Source: Odontesthes bonariensis (Eukaryota > Chordata > Actinopteri > Atheriniformes > Atherinopsidae). Taken from it: DNA of 64,000 nt. The stretch covers positions 34,646,197-34,710,196 of the forward strand of contig NC_134509.1 of assembly GCF_027942865.1 (NCBI RefSeq). The letters are read 5' to 3'. This document shows positions 25,901 through 40,900 of the stretch, piece by piece. Every line of letters begins with the position of its first letter. The first letter of the stretch is position 1. Under the pieces are notes generated by a model. That model was not told the DNA's origin, searched no databases, and worked only from the letters and a program-made list of their open reading frames with translations. Made by a program: the position numbers and the translations under genes.

Positions 25901-28900
25901 CTTGCCACTTGCTTAACCCAACAAATTTAAGAGCAGTGTTTAATTTGAAATGTTTCAATATTGTCGCTGATATGTAAAGACATTCCTTTACTGATACCAA
26001 AACAAGTTTTTCCCAAGAAAACTATTTCTTTCTGTATGAATTATTTTGACAAGCGTCTGTTACATTACTGAATGTATTCACGCAATCAGCCACACAACAT
26101 TTTACAATCATCCAAAAGTAATGCTTTAGTTTAGTAAAACAAACGCATACAGTATAAGCAAGCTTTGTTTGGTGCTCTTGTATAGTGCAGTCTAACTCAC
26201 AAGTCTGGCATCGAACAGAACTGAGCCATCATTGAGAAACTTTTCCGCACTTTTAATATTTCTGCCATTACCAGTTAAAATGTCTGCTGGCAAAAATGTG
26301 TTTTGGCAGTAACTGATGGCGTCAGGTTTTCATATTATTCCAAACCAAGACACTACATCCATGTCCCGGTTCACAGTCTTGCTACACTGCTGATAGGACA
26401 GTACCTGCATCCACAGTTTAGACCAATACAACTTTTAACACAAAATGTTAAGAAACATTGGTACAAAATTTGTGCACACATAACCCCAGCCTTTCACCCA
26501 GCCTTCTTACCGAGTTTGCTGTTGCTGAGACGTTTTTGCTCCACCTGGCCCCGGAGCGCCCGGACCCGACGCAGTTTTGCCTCCTGGTTGTGTGCGTTCT
26601 CTCTGAGCTGTCTCAGTCGTTCCTGTTCAGACACCTCCTGATGCTGCTGCTGATCCTGCTGCTTCAGGTACCGCAGCTGCTGCTCCTGCAACACACAGAC
26701 GTACTTTCAATAAATGGACAAATTTAACCAGAGCACTTGCTTGGGGCCAAATCATTTGAAAACTTTATCTGGAGCTTAGACAGGACTACTGAGATCTCAG
26801 TTATTTAAATCATCTAGATACATTTAAAAATATAGCTTCACAGCTACACTAAAGTTGCTTTAAGATTAGGTTTAATTCTTTATTTTTGATAGAGCTTATA
26901 GATAAGGATGGCTCAGGGATAACCCTAATCCACGCCCTCAGTTGTGAATTTTAACTGACACACGTAAATACGAGCATATTTCGCCCATTTTAGCCTCACT
27001 TCACTGGCTGCCCATACATTTTAGGATCGGTTTCAAAATTCTTTTATATACTTTTAAATCCCTCAATGGTCTCGCACCATCCTACCTCTCCGAGCTGCTA
27101 CAGCCCTATACACCCCCCCCCCCCCGCTCCTGAATGTACCGAAAACAAAGCGCAAGCTCAGAGGTGAGCGTGCCTTTGCTGTGGCAGCTCCTAAACTGTG
27201 GAACAATCTGCCTCTCCACGTAAGACAGGCTTCCTCTCTGTCTGTTTTTAAATCCCATCTTAAAACACATCTCTTCTCCATGGCTTTCGACAAGATGGGA
27301 GATGTTGAATGTATACTTATTTTTATTTTTTTTATTTAAGTATTATTATTGTTTTAAATTATATAGCTGTTATATAGCTGTGTGAAAGGCTGGGGTCTGT
27401 TGTATTTTATACTTTTAATTTTTATTTTTCTGTACAGCACTTTGGTCAACTGAGGTTATTGTAAAGTGCTTTGTAAATAAAATTGGATTGGATTGGATGA
27501 ATCTCTTGGGTCTATTTTTCTCACTAATACATAGTGAGTAAAAGCACATGTCATTGGTGTAGTTAATAAATTCTTTCAAGCGCCCTCCTTTTTTCCCCCT
27601 TGCTTTGTAGGTATCCCTTGCATAGGATTTTGTGTTTGTCTCTCTGTCCTATCCTCTCATCCTCCAGCTGGTCCATGTAGATCAGTGATACTCACTATTT
27701 TTTTCACAAGAGCCACATTGGCAGAGCAAAATCAAAGGAAGAGCCACTTTTACAACAACATACTAAAGTCACCTTTTGCAAATATGCATTTCTACATATA
27801 AAACATCCCACAAAAAAAAGAAACAACATTTTCAATTAAGACCACATTTACCTTAATACTGGGATGAGCGGAAGCTAGGATGCATGTCCTTGACTTTCTT
27901 CGTGTTGTATTTGTAGTTTGTTGTTGTAATCATAGTGAGACATTCAAGATGAGCATGTTTTTGTGCTGGTTTTTGCCCTTTTTTAATTAAAAACCGATCC
28001 ATTGTGCCTGCATCTCGCGCTGGCTAAAGGAGCTAGCGTGCACTGCGGTCAAGTGTAATCAAGTGTGACCAAGGTTTAAGCGGGCTGCGTTGCCAGGTCT
28101 AACAGTGCCCCCTTTAGGAAACACCATTAAGCCTTAATTAATACTTAATGAATACTTAATACTACAAAAAAGAAGACATGCAGGAAAGGGCCGTCCGGTG
28201 CGGGACTCGAACCGGGCAAGCTGCAGCGAGGACTGTAGCCTCTGTACATGGGGCGGCTGCTCAACCCACTACGCCACCGACCGCCCCAACTGGATTCTAA
28301 TTTGATAATAATTCGATTTGATTAATGTCACACTTGTTTAGATACATTTTACATTTACTTTTTTGCATTTAGCAGATGCTTTTATTCAAAGCACCTTACA
28401 AGGAAAAAGGAGAATTAACAATAGCATATATTTTAAAGAACAATTTACAATAAACAGTTACAACCTCAAGAGGCAGCTAGATGAAGAGTGCTAATGTTTA
28501 GGTTACTTAAGTGCAGGTGAAGAGATGAATTGGAATGGGGGCGGGGGAAGCAGAGTTTTCAAGAGCTTCTTGAAGATAGAGGCGCCCCTGCTCTGGTAAC
28601 ACTTGGCAGGTCGTTCCACCAATGGGGGACTATGGATGTGAATAGTTTGTAGTGCTGCGCACGTGGGGGTGGCAGCGCCAGACGATGTTCCTTGGAGGGG
28701 TAACATGGGTCTGTATGAGAGCGTTGAAGTAGGTGGGAACAGACCCAGAAATTGCTTTGTGGGCTAGCATTATGGATTTGAATCTGATGCGAGCAGCTAC
28801 AGTTAGCCAGTGTAGCTCAATGAACAGAGGGGTGACATATGTCCTTTTAGGGAGATCGAAAGCCAAACACGCCGCCGCGTTCTGGACCATCTGTTGCGGT

Positions 28901-31900
28901 TTTATTACACAAGCTGGGAGGTCCGTTAGAAGGTTGTTGCAGTAGTAAAGGCGAGTAATTACCATGGTTTGTACCAGGGGCTGGATTTTTGTTATGTTGA
29001 ATAGTGCAAAGCAGTAAAACCTGGCAACAGAGGCCAGATGTTCAGAGATAGTCAATTGGTCATCAATCATGACACCCAAGTTCCTTGCAACCTGAGAAGG
29101 AACAAGCGATAAAAAGTTGATTTTGACAGAGATATTGGGTTGTATGGTTCGCTTGGCCGGTAAGACCAGCAGTTCTGCTTTGGAGAGGTTGAGTTGGAGG
29201 GAGGTGCTCTCTCATCCATGTGGATCCAGTTTGAAATTCACACAGAGACCATGGACTAGCTCCCATCAAATGACATATAGAGTTGGGTATTATCTGCTTA
29301 GAAGTGATACGAGAACCCATATGAGTGGATGATCAGGCCTAACGAGGCGTTGTAGATGTCATAGAGAAAGGTCCCCGAGCACCGAGCTTTGGGGTACCCC
29401 TGTGTTGAGACAGTGAGATGCCAGTGTTTGTCCCAACTAGGACACTTTGAACGATCGTCCAGTGAGCTAGGATTCAAACCAAGGGAGTGCTTTGCCCATC
29501 ATGCCCATGTTCGAGAGTATAGATAAAAGGATACGGTGTTTGACTGAGTCAAATGCTGCTGATCCATCAAGCAGGATGAGCACCGAGGATTGACCTGAAG
29601 CTCTGGTTTCTTTTAAGACTTCCATCACAGCACAGTGCAGGAGAAAGCTTTTTTAGCAGCGTTGCTACTCGTGCCCGTTTGAAGGCCGAAGGAAATATTC
29701 CAAAGGGCAGTGCGGCGTTAAGCACATGTGTGACTGTTGGTATGGCTTGGAAGAAGTTGGTTGGAACAGGAACTAGAATGAACGTAGTAGGTCGGCTACA
29801 TGTTAGGAGTTTTAAAACCTTGCTCTCAGAAAGAAGGGTGAAAAAGTGAAATGATGCAGTAGGACATCTGCATTTGGAGTTTGTTGCACCCTTAACCAGG
29901 GAATACAGAGAGCAGGATAGTGCAGTAGGAATTCTGCATGTGGAGTTTGTTGCACCTGAGCCGGTAGACATGTTGGAGGTTCTTAAGGCCCTTGACCGAA
30001 GGAGACAGTTTGTGCCCACGCAGGTCAGTGATGGACGTGAAGTATGAATGAATGTGAAGTTGGGGGAGAGCAAATCTGGAGTAGCATTATTTTCTGTTTT
30101 GATCCAGGTCTCAGTGGGAGCCAGGATGTCCAGAGACCGGTGGTTAGAATAAGCAGCAATGAAATCTGCTTTGTTCACTGCGGATTGGCAGTTCCACAGC
30201 CACGACAGAGAGGAAGGCTCCCGTGAGTGTGGTTTGTCATATTTGGTGGATGTTAGCCAGGTTATGATGCATGTTGGCAGTTCTATGCCATCTGAACAAA
30301 CCGGAGATAACAGGAATTGGACAGTGGCACATCGCTTTGACAATAGGACAGCTTTCACTGATGCTTCAGCAGTCAGTGTTATAGATACCTTTATCATACA
30401 CGGCTGTTCTCGCATTTCAGTGATTGCGCCCAGCTGAAACCGCCCACCGAACACAGACAAAGGTATCGGCCATTAAAGGGAGTGACTCGGCAGTTCACAG
30501 CCCTGATTGCTTTTGGATGGCACAACCGTAGAAACAAGTGCTCCCAATAATGGGTTTCACGTGAATTCAAATCAGGTAATTTGATGCAAGGACAAGTCAG
30601 AAACTCACAATAGAAAAGAATAGCACACAGAGCAAAGCTTGAAAAAAGTTACACAGACTCTCCTTCAAGCCTCTATGTAGCTTACATTCTGTCTAAAGTC
30701 TCTTTAGATTACATATGTTGTGAGTTGGTGCTTTAAAGGATAAGACCGGTTTTTTGACATTGGGCCCTTGATTTCACATTATAACATGATGTTCTACTCA
30801 CCCCTGCTTGTTGTTTGTCATTTGGAGCTGTTCCGAAGATATTCGCGAGGCGTCTGGCTGCTCTCTTGAGATATTCGGCCATGAAACGGTTTCCTATGGG
30901 CAAGTTCATACAGGCACAAACTATGCTGTTTATAATTTATTAATTACTCTACACCAGCACTGATAACGTGGAGGTGCGTCGCTTACTTAAAAAAATCCGG
31001 GTTACTAATTTTGAATTTTAGCCGAATGAATAAATAGGCAGCAGGTCTGTGGGCTGTCTGTGGTAGTAGCACGACGAGGACGTCAGTAACACCCACTTTA
31101 CGACAAAAAAATCAAAATTACAATAACCCGGATTTTTTTAAGTAAGCGACGCACCTCCACGTTATCAGTTCTAGTGTAGAGTAATTAATAAATTATAAAC
31201 AGCATAGTTTGTGCCTGTATGAGCTTGCCCATAGGAAACCGTTTCATGGCCGAATATCTCAAGAGAGCAGCCAGACGCCTCGCGAATATCTTCGGAACAG
31301 CTCCAAATGACAAACAACAAGCAGGGGTGAGTAGAACATCATGCTATAATGTGAAATCAAGGGCCCAATGTCAAAAAACCGGTCTTATCCTTTAACAATA
31401 AACCGAGTTGTTACTAGAAACAGAAGCAATGTACAGTAGTAATGATATGCTGAACAGCAGAATGAATATGAGCAGAAAGCAGCAGGAAAAGCAACATTAG
31501 CGTAATTTTACTTGTTCTTTCAGGTGACTTAAACACGAGATGTTTATCCTACGGGTTTTTTATATGGTAAAATAGTTAATAATGATAAATATTTACAAAG
31601 TACATTTTAAGTAGAATAGTAGCCAAATGGCGTGCTTCCACTATGCAGTCCGGTACGGGTCGGGTCGGAACGGTTCGCTTATTTCAGTGTTTCCATTACC
31701 ACGAAAGCGTACCGATCCGTACCGTTACCATGTCTGTAACCCTTCTGCTTGGGGTACCTAGCACACAGGACCGGCTCCAGGCTCTGCTCTCCGTTGTTGG
31801 TGAGGAGGCTGTGCAGCAGGAGCTCGATGGCGCTGTGCAAAATGAAAAGGTTTTCCAGCTGATTGCCTCAAAAATGGCAGAGTGGTTTCAACCGGACCGC

Positions 31901-34900
31901 GAGCCAGTGTCGCATTAAGCTGAAGAAGCTTGGAGTTGGATGTTATTTACTATTATTTGCTATTTACGCTTCAGCACGCACTTGAGGGTCCCCTTTGTAC
32001 AGGGGGAACGCAAACTGACCCCAAAGCGACCCGACCCGTACCGCATAGTGGAAACAAGGCTTTAGTAGTAGCATGCTGCGTGTGTTGTACCTTGGATGCC
32101 AGCAGCTGCTGCTGGGCTGTGATCTGCTGCTGCTGTCGGGCAGCCAGATCCTGCAGCTCATTCAGCGTAACGTCCAGACGAGAAGCTGTCAGCTGCAACA
32201 CACAGTCAGTCAGAGATCACCTTCACATGACCGCTAACTTCTGAGGCACATTGTCCAGTGCAACCCTCACATCAGCGCAAGTAGTAGTAGTAGCCGTGAT
32301 GTGCAACTTCCAGCAATGTTCGCGGTTTTACCCCGCTTCCAGCCATTACACTAAGCCAAACCAATCTGGCTGTACCGGAAGCTATACACCTATCGGACAT
32401 TGATTAAAAGTCTCTCACCCCATTCTCTAGACATCTCTCCACAGAAGCCTTCACCTGGTTCCTCTTCATCATCTGATCTGCAGCTCTGGATCCATCTGGA
32501 CACAAACACATGGTGCTTGATAGTATGTTTTGGGAGAAGTCAGACCTGATTGATGCTGCATGAACTTGGAAGGGTCAGTCTTGTGCTATATGGTACCAGT
32601 GGGTTCAGAGAAAACATAGGAGATCTCAACATGGCACCAGTATGTCCACCAGTTTCCTTACAGGAACCATATAAAGAAAATAACACCTTAAAACCGACAT
32701 GTTGTTTTGCACGTAGCTTAGGGTATGAATAGGACCTGGTTTCTTTGTTTGAGGTCTTTACATTTTGAACCACCCCACTGGCATGACCCTGAGGATACTG
32801 ACATGGGTCTGTCACTTCAGCACCTCAGTACAAAATATACCAATAAGGACTTAATAAATCACAGTGAAATTTCATGCAGATGGTTATGGTACAGGAAAGA
32901 TAATTCCTAATTAATCTTATCATTATCTAGTATCACCAGCATGACAAAGTTTCCACTTATCCAGTGAAGTAATCTGGTTTTGGTCTGCATACAAAATTGA
33001 CTGTACTGTACTGTTTAGCAGCTTGAGTCAGGGCGGCAAAAAAAATTGCAATCTACATGCACACAGACGTGTGCACACACACACACTGTCACGCAATTGC
33101 ACACTTGATTCCTTTCAGTCATAAGCTGATTACAGTCTGTGATTTACTGTAGTTATACGCAGGAGCTCCTCAGTCTGAGCTGCAGACCTTCCTGCTTATC
33201 TGCACCATCAGTACCGCGAAATACACACAAATAACTGAGCTTTAAATGCTCAAAAGATGGTAGCTGTGTGATGAAAGTATTTACACATCCCCCTTTTTAT
33301 TGATCTGAGCTCAAAATCAGTCACAGTTTAACTTTGAGTTGTTTTCACCATCTTTCTAAAGAGAAATTTCCACATTTCTAACAGAGTTTGGTGCTTATGT
33401 ACAAGTCTACCACATTCCTTACCACGATGGCTCCTGTCGTGTTAGCTCTTTTACAAACACACTAACAAACAGATAATATGCAACAACTTTACACGTAGGG
33501 ATAAAACCACTACAGTTATTAGGACTTTTAATTCAAAGGTAAGTGTTAGAGCTTGATTGTTGGAAAATAACACGACAACAAGGACAAGATCTCAAACTGG
33601 CTTATCACCAACAACTACTTCCCTATACATTTTCTGAAACACACTAAGAATTAGTGTGTTTAATCATTTTTTAAATTAATTTCCACCGCCTGTGGTAGTG
33701 GAAAAGTGTTTCCTACCCGACTCTCGTCCGGGAGCTCTTTGGTGGCGCAGGATGTAACGTTCCTCCCCTCTCTGCTGCCCCCATCGCTGCAACACCTCCA
33801 ACATACGCTCTCCTTCTCCAACAACACGCTCTATGGTTAGAAAAGAACATATTCTGTGACATATAGAATTCACACAACTATATTATGACGTAATTTCATC
33901 ATTAGACTAAAAATATATGGAAAATAGTTGAATGATGTATCTGTTTTTTGATGTGTAATCCCTCTGACCAACAAGTTCAACTTGTCTGTGTCATATTTGG
34001 TGTCTATGATATACGAACCTCACATTGTGTCTACTGTTAGTACCACAAACCTTTAAAACCAATCTTACCAGTCTTTAACTAGTAAGCGCATATTATTTGG
34101 TCATCTCTGTTTCTGTTTTATTTAGCTGTTGTTTTTTGACATGATTATTCAAAATTTTACCTTTACTAATTTGAACTGGTTCTTAATCATACATACAGTG
34201 AGTGTCACTTTGACCATTGTACCTAGTTTGGGTATTTACTTATTATAGAATGTTATAATCAATATAACGGCCCTTCCCTGATCTTGTGAAAAGTTAAGAC
34301 TTTTTAAAAAAAACTGTAGTTGAGGCCGTAGGAAACTCACCTGAGCCTCTCCACATCTCAGCCAGATAGCAGTCGGCCTCGCCAGGCTCCTTACAGAGCT
34401 CAACCACATCTCTGCACAGTGTCTCTGGCATGATGGGAACCTCAGTGAAGTGCTGCTCATTGTTGCTGAGGTACACAGTGAGGAACATCTTCAAACAGAG
34501 AGCAGATGACCCCGTTAGAAAAAAAAGAGCGAGGTCAAGTAAGGAGTCCAGGGTTCCTAAAATAAGATCTAAATTACAGATTAGTGATGCTTTAACATAT
34601 TAAACATGAAAGAATTTCTCCGGTTGACCCAAATATTCTGGATCAGAACGTTTTTCTAAAAATCCTGTAGCATGGGTTAAAAAGCAGTTGGCATTGTTGT
34701 CGGTTTTCTAACTATCTGTGTTGAAACAATGTCGTAATAGTCCTTTAACAGATTGTATTGATAAGCAAACTGGTACGTAAAGCGATTAGCTCAATCCAAA
34801 GACGAGTTAAAAACAAAAACCTGCCTTCTTCACCTTTATGGCAGCTTTGAGTACTATTTAAGACTATAACAGATATTTGTGGACTTTATTCCCATGATGC

Positions 34901-37900
34901 ATTAGGCCATCTGTTTCTCCAGCAGGGTACTGATAGGCCCATAGCCAGACTGCCTCTCACAGCCCGCCAACCTTCATGGAGGGAGTGTTCAGCATTTTCC
35001 AGCCTATTTTTATTCTGTGAAGAAGAACAAATACCGAGTGGCAGTGTCATCGGAGGCTGCTGAGCTTCATTTACTGTTCCCAGTGTATCTAAAGAACCAG
35101 GGCCAGCTGCAGCGAGGACTATAGCCTCTGGTACATGGGGCGCCTGCTCAACCCACTACGCCACGACCACCCTTAAGCTGCCTTCTTTAACCTTTCTGTT
35201 GTTTTTTTTCCTAACAGCTCTCAAAGAGTACAGTCTTATTGTGCTGTCCTTCGCATGCAGATTCAGTTGGTTTTTACTCCAGCTGAAATTAAGCTCAAAT
35301 AAGAGGGAAGAAATAATACTTCTTATGCATGGGTGAAGAAATAGAAAAGAAAAACAAAGTGAATTTAAAGAGGAGGGGTAGAGCTTTTTTTCTTTAAACT
35401 AAATCATAAAGTTGACACACTAATGTGCTCACAAAGATAATTTGTGGTGATGTTTTTCATGTGTAATGTTGATAATTTTCATAAAGTTTTTAATTTATTC
35501 AGTTACCATATATGTTACATCCGATTCAGAGTCTAACTTAAAGGGGAAGTTCGTTTTTCTTAATCCTGGACCTTATTTCTGGCATAAAATACATTCATCT
35601 ACTCAACAGTTTAGTGAAAGTCGGCGTCCTTCGGAAGATATTTAGATTACTTGTGTGTTGTTGTTAAGCGGGGCTATCGTGGAGCTTATAGTCAAGTCAA
35701 GTCAAATTTATTTGTATAGCACATTACATGTACAAAACAATTGCCTACATAAGTGCCTACATAAAATAAAAGCATTGCAGCGGGGAGTGTAAGAAGCATT
35801 AAAAATATGCAAAAAAATATGAAGAGAAATAAATAAAATAATTAAAATGAATAAAAACAAGCAGTAGTCTAGATAAGTTAAAACATACCGTGCAGATTTC
35901 ATGCATAGACACACAAAAATGTTTTTAACCTGGATTTAAAAATGTCTACATTTGGTGAAAGTTTAATCTCCACTGGCAGTTTGTGTGTTTATGTGAAACA
36001 GATATCATACCTCAAAGATAAACTCCGATGATTGTGCTACTAGGAAAAGATGTTACAACTATCTCTGACGATGGTAATCCATCCAGAAGTACGTCTGTCA
36101 AAAGTTCAACTTGTTGAACTCCTAAATGTATTTTAGTAAGAGAGAGTTTTGAGAGCAAAGAGTCTGTTATACAGATGTCATTGAATCCGTTGCAAAAATT
36201 CTCAGCTGCAACAAGACAAAATTCAATTAAAATAAAATGAAACGCGTCCCTTTTCAATCATGACTGCACATGCCACCTCCACATTACATCCACCATGTTC
36301 TGCAACGTCAAAAAGTTCTGTTTACGACCAGAAACACCTTTTTCCAGGTACTATCTTCCAAAACCAAACTGATACACTGTCAACATAAACATATGTATCT
36401 TTATTTATCTGACACAAAGCAGCATTTTGTCAGGCTTTGGAAAAACATTACATTATGGTCATTTTGCAGACGCTTTTATCCAACGCGACTTACAATAAGT
36501 GTGTTCCACATCGGTAGGCAAAAGAACTTCAGGTCACAAGAAATCATAAGTGCTTCCAAAAACCAAACAGCTAAGAGCATAACTAGTGCTAGCGTAAGTG
36601 CGGTAAGTTAGGTACCTAGACAAAAAACACTATAGTCACCACCAAAGAGCTTAAAGAGGTTTTTGATCTCTTTCATCAAAGCCCTTTAATGCTAGTTTTT
36701 ACACACTCGTGAAGTCATGGATGGGTTGTGCTGCAGCTTAATCTCTACAGTGTTTCCCTTTGTGACTCCTAATTACTCTGAGAGAGTTTTTTCAAGGTAA
36801 AACTCACTTTGTCAGCTCTTTCCAAGTTCAGTCAAACTAAAAGGTTACCAGACGGCCACAGAGGACGCCATGCTGTTCAGCTGCAAAATTAGGTGCCACA
36901 TCCAAAATAGCATTGTTAAATGCTTCAGCCCATTAGTTCTTAAAAGGTGGCTCATGGGAGATTATTCTTGCTACTGTCAGCAACCAATGTCCTTGTCAAC
37001 AGAAAATCCAAATAAACATATCTTTAAATCTCTCTTTATTCAAAATATTCAGTAGATGCTATAAGTGAAGCAGCGACAATCCTTGACAAAGATGAATTAG
37101 TCTGTGCGAGATGTAGCCACCCAGCCAGCGTGCTGTCCCACATACAGCAGAACGAAAAGTGGAGCAGCACCGTCTTCCTTCAGGTTCATGCAGACGAAGT
37201 GGGTCACTGCCGTCAGTCACTGCACCAAGGTCAACCAAGAAATACCTCAGCCAATCAGAGACTGGGGAGGTGAGGTATGTCCCTCAGGACGCCAAACACG
37301 CACGAGGAGTGAGACAAATGAGGCTGCTCATCGAACCCCAATGAGTAAAATCAGAAGGGCTCTAAAAAAAAAAAAGAAGGGTTTACTTGGCACAGTGGGC
37401 TTATAAATGAATCCTGAAACAAAATGAATCCTGAAATGATGTCAGTGATAAAACTACACTACTGATAAAAAATAAAAATACAGCTCACACCAGGAAAAAA
37501 GGTGTCTGAAATGCATCCCTTACATGCACTTGTGATTAAGGCTGAAATCACTGATTGCTGATATGCTGTTAAGGTAACTGAGGATATTCCTTTTTTTCCC
37601 AGGCAGGAAAAAAAAAAGTAGTTTCAGCCATGAGAATGAACAAACACAGACTCAAGCACACAGACGCTGTGTGAAGGATATTTAACATTAAACAATGATC
37701 AAACATAAAGGCAAGTTTAAAGATTTTATGTCTCATCTATGTATGTAGGGTATTCAAAAAGTTGGTAAGTGATAGTCTCTGATACTAGCTCTGCTGGGTT
37801 TATATTCTCTGAACATATCACAGATGTATTTTGGGCCTAAACCGTTCTGGGATTTGTAAACCATCAGCAGGCTTTTAAAATCTATTCTGTGACTGACTGG

Positions 37901-40900
37901 AAGCCAGAGTAAAGATTTTAAAACTGGTGTGATGTGTTCAGATCTCTTAGTCCGGGTTAAAACTCTAGCAGCAGCGTTCTGGATGAGCTGCAGATGTTTA
38001 ATGCTCTTTTTGGGAAGTCCAGTTAGAAGAGCATTACAGTAATCGAGTCTACTGGAGATGAATGCATGGATGAGTTTCTCCTGGTCTTTTTGGGAGAGGA
38101 AACCTTTAATTCTGTTGATATTTCTGAGGTGGTAAAAAGCTGCCTTGGTGACAGCTTTGATGTGGCTGCTGAAAGTCAGATCTGAGTCTATCAACACTCC
38201 GAGGTTACGAACCTGGTCAGTGATTGTAAGGGCCCGAGTCTCAAGATATTTACCAACGCTGACCCTCTTCTCTTTGCTCCCAAACAGAATGATCTCAGTT
38301 TTGTCTTCATTTAATTGTAGAAAATTCTCTCTCATCCAGGTGTTTACTTCCTCCAGACACTGACACAATACGTCTGCTGGGCTGCAGTCGTCCGGTGACA
38401 CATAAAGTTGTGTATCTTCTGCATAACTGTGATAATTGATGTTAAAGTTCTGCAATAGCTGACCCAAAAGGGAGCATATACAAGTTAAACAGAAGAGGTC
38501 CAAGAATTGACCTGATACACCGTCTGGGATACTGTCTGATTGGGATAGTTCGCCTCTTTTGACATGAAGCTGTATGACATCCCATATTAGCAATATCATT
38601 TATTAAATTTGACTTACGTTTGACGCTATTTTCTTTCCCTTCATATCACTGCGTGCTGCCGACAGCTGCACCTGTTACGGTGTTTACTGCTCGGTCTGCA
38701 CTTCAGTCTGCACGGTTTACACAGCACGCAGTGATACGAAGGGAGAGAAAATAGGGCCAAGCGATTGTGAGGTCTGACTTTTTCTGTTGAACGATTTTGT
38801 GATGCAAATATATTACTCTTTTGAACGCATATTGTTTTGAGAAGCAAAACGCTTTATTTTTGTGGCCCCAGCCGACTACCTTTGTCAACAAAAAACGAGG
38901 CTGGAACTCGGCTCACAGGACGCAGCAGGGGGCAAGTCAAATTTAATAAATGATACTGCTAATATGGGATGTCATACAACGTCTTGTCATAAGAGGCGAA
39001 CTATCCCTTTAAGACTCACAAAGCACCTGAGGGTGGTCCAGTGCACCAATCTGTCAGCAAGTCAGCAGACCAGGGCCTTGTTAAAGTCCTGAGACTGCAG
39101 CCCTTAATCCAGCCAGGAATTAGCACAGCATTACACTGCTTAATACCACCAAGCAGCCCCCCCACCCCCTCGCCATGAAAGAGGAAACGACTGATCCAGC
39201 CACAGTCTAACAGACAATAGTAGCTCCTTTTAAACCAGGAGACTCATCAACATGGAGCCGTCACCTAAACCTGTTACTGATCAGTCAGGTACTGGGACAT
39301 CACATCTATCACATGTATTAGTACAGACCGCTCAGTGGGTCCACCTTAACCAAAAATAAAATACATCTCTCATATATATACATATATACATATATTTCAC
39401 ATTAGAATAAGTCTGTAAGTGTTCTTGCATTTGAACAAATGAATACTCCTTATGCCTGCTTGTTGCCTGTCAGAGCTGCAACCTCAACGCTTCCAGATGA
39501 TGACTCAAAAAGCTTCACAGTAGCAAGTGTCAAATAAAGTCAAACACTGGGAGCTGACATTCAATGTCTGATCAGATTGAGAATTATATTTCAGCACTTC
39601 TGGAATACAATTCTGATTATCATTTTAGAAGCTATGTGTTTTATCTGAAAAGGGTTTTGTGTAGAACAATGTTTATATGTTTCACTCAACACGGTTACAT
39701 GCAAGGTTCTGTTACAGCTGAAGTGGGCCATTTTACTGGACTGCTGTTCTTGTTCCAGCAGGGGAGCAGAATGGAGTTTGGGGTTTAAATGCTGTGGACC
39801 GTGTGAAAAATGTTTAAGACATTCTGCTGCTTATGAGGGAGATCATGGTACATGTGAGTACAGCTGAACTCACTGCACAGAAGTTGTCTTTATTTTACAA
39901 GAATGATGATTTTATCGATGACACTGTGGTTAATAAAATCTAGATTTTATTAGAGCTGAGCGACAGTCTGGAAATGCTTTATGTGAATGGTAGTTGACAC
40001 AGTCTTAATGGGCTGATTTGCAGTTTCCGACACATTTAGCCGTATAATGCGAGACAAAAAATGGATGTGAAGCTGCTTTATTAGGGATTCAGCTGTATTC
40101 ATTTGCACTTTATTAAATGAAGTGTGAAAATTGAAAAGATTGAATTTTAGAGCATGTGCAGAAAGCCTAAGCCCATTTGAATTAAGTCATGTATGTATGT
40201 GCAGGAGCGATGCAATACCCAGCCACATTATCTGGGTGTGTTGAGAAGCTTGACCGTGTACAATTTCAGGTGGACATGTTTACATACAGTTTAAAAGTCT
40301 GGTGTTGGTCGGACTAACACAATCATTTGTTTTTCTCCGGTATCAAATAAGGGCTGCACTGGGGTGTAGTTGTTAGCACTGTTGCTTCACAGCAAGAAGG
40401 TTCCTGGTTTAAACACTGCCCTATCTGTGCATATGGGGGTTGTCTCTAGGTACTCCATCTTCCCACTGTCCAAAAACATGCCTCTTAGGTTTCGTGGTGA
40501 TTCTAAATTGACCGCAGGAGTGATTGTGTGTGGTTGTCCGACTCTGTGTTGGCCCTGTGATGGACTGACGACCTGTCCAGGTTGTATCCCACCAACTGGG
40601 ATAGCCCTGCAGCCCCCCTGCGACCCTGAATTTGATTAAGTTGGTATAGAAAACCATCTTGTAAGCATGCTTTGTAATAATGATAAAAAAGATAACTAAT
40701 TCAATTTTAGATGTAAAACAACAAAGCTGCAAGTTTGAGAGATAGAGACTGTTCAGACCTGCAAATACCTGGGGGTGGTGCTGGATAATAGACTGGAGTG
40801 GTCTGCCAACATAGAAGCAGTGTACAGGAGGGGCCAGAGCCGTCTCTTTTTCCTGAGAAGTCCTATCTGCAGTGATATGATATGCATGTTTTATCACACT

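Noticed and set aside
28155..28290. A functional tRNA gene
   Set aside because: A and B boxes are present but the flanks and lack of a proper acceptor stem fit a tRNA-derived SINE, with a second fragment at 35100.
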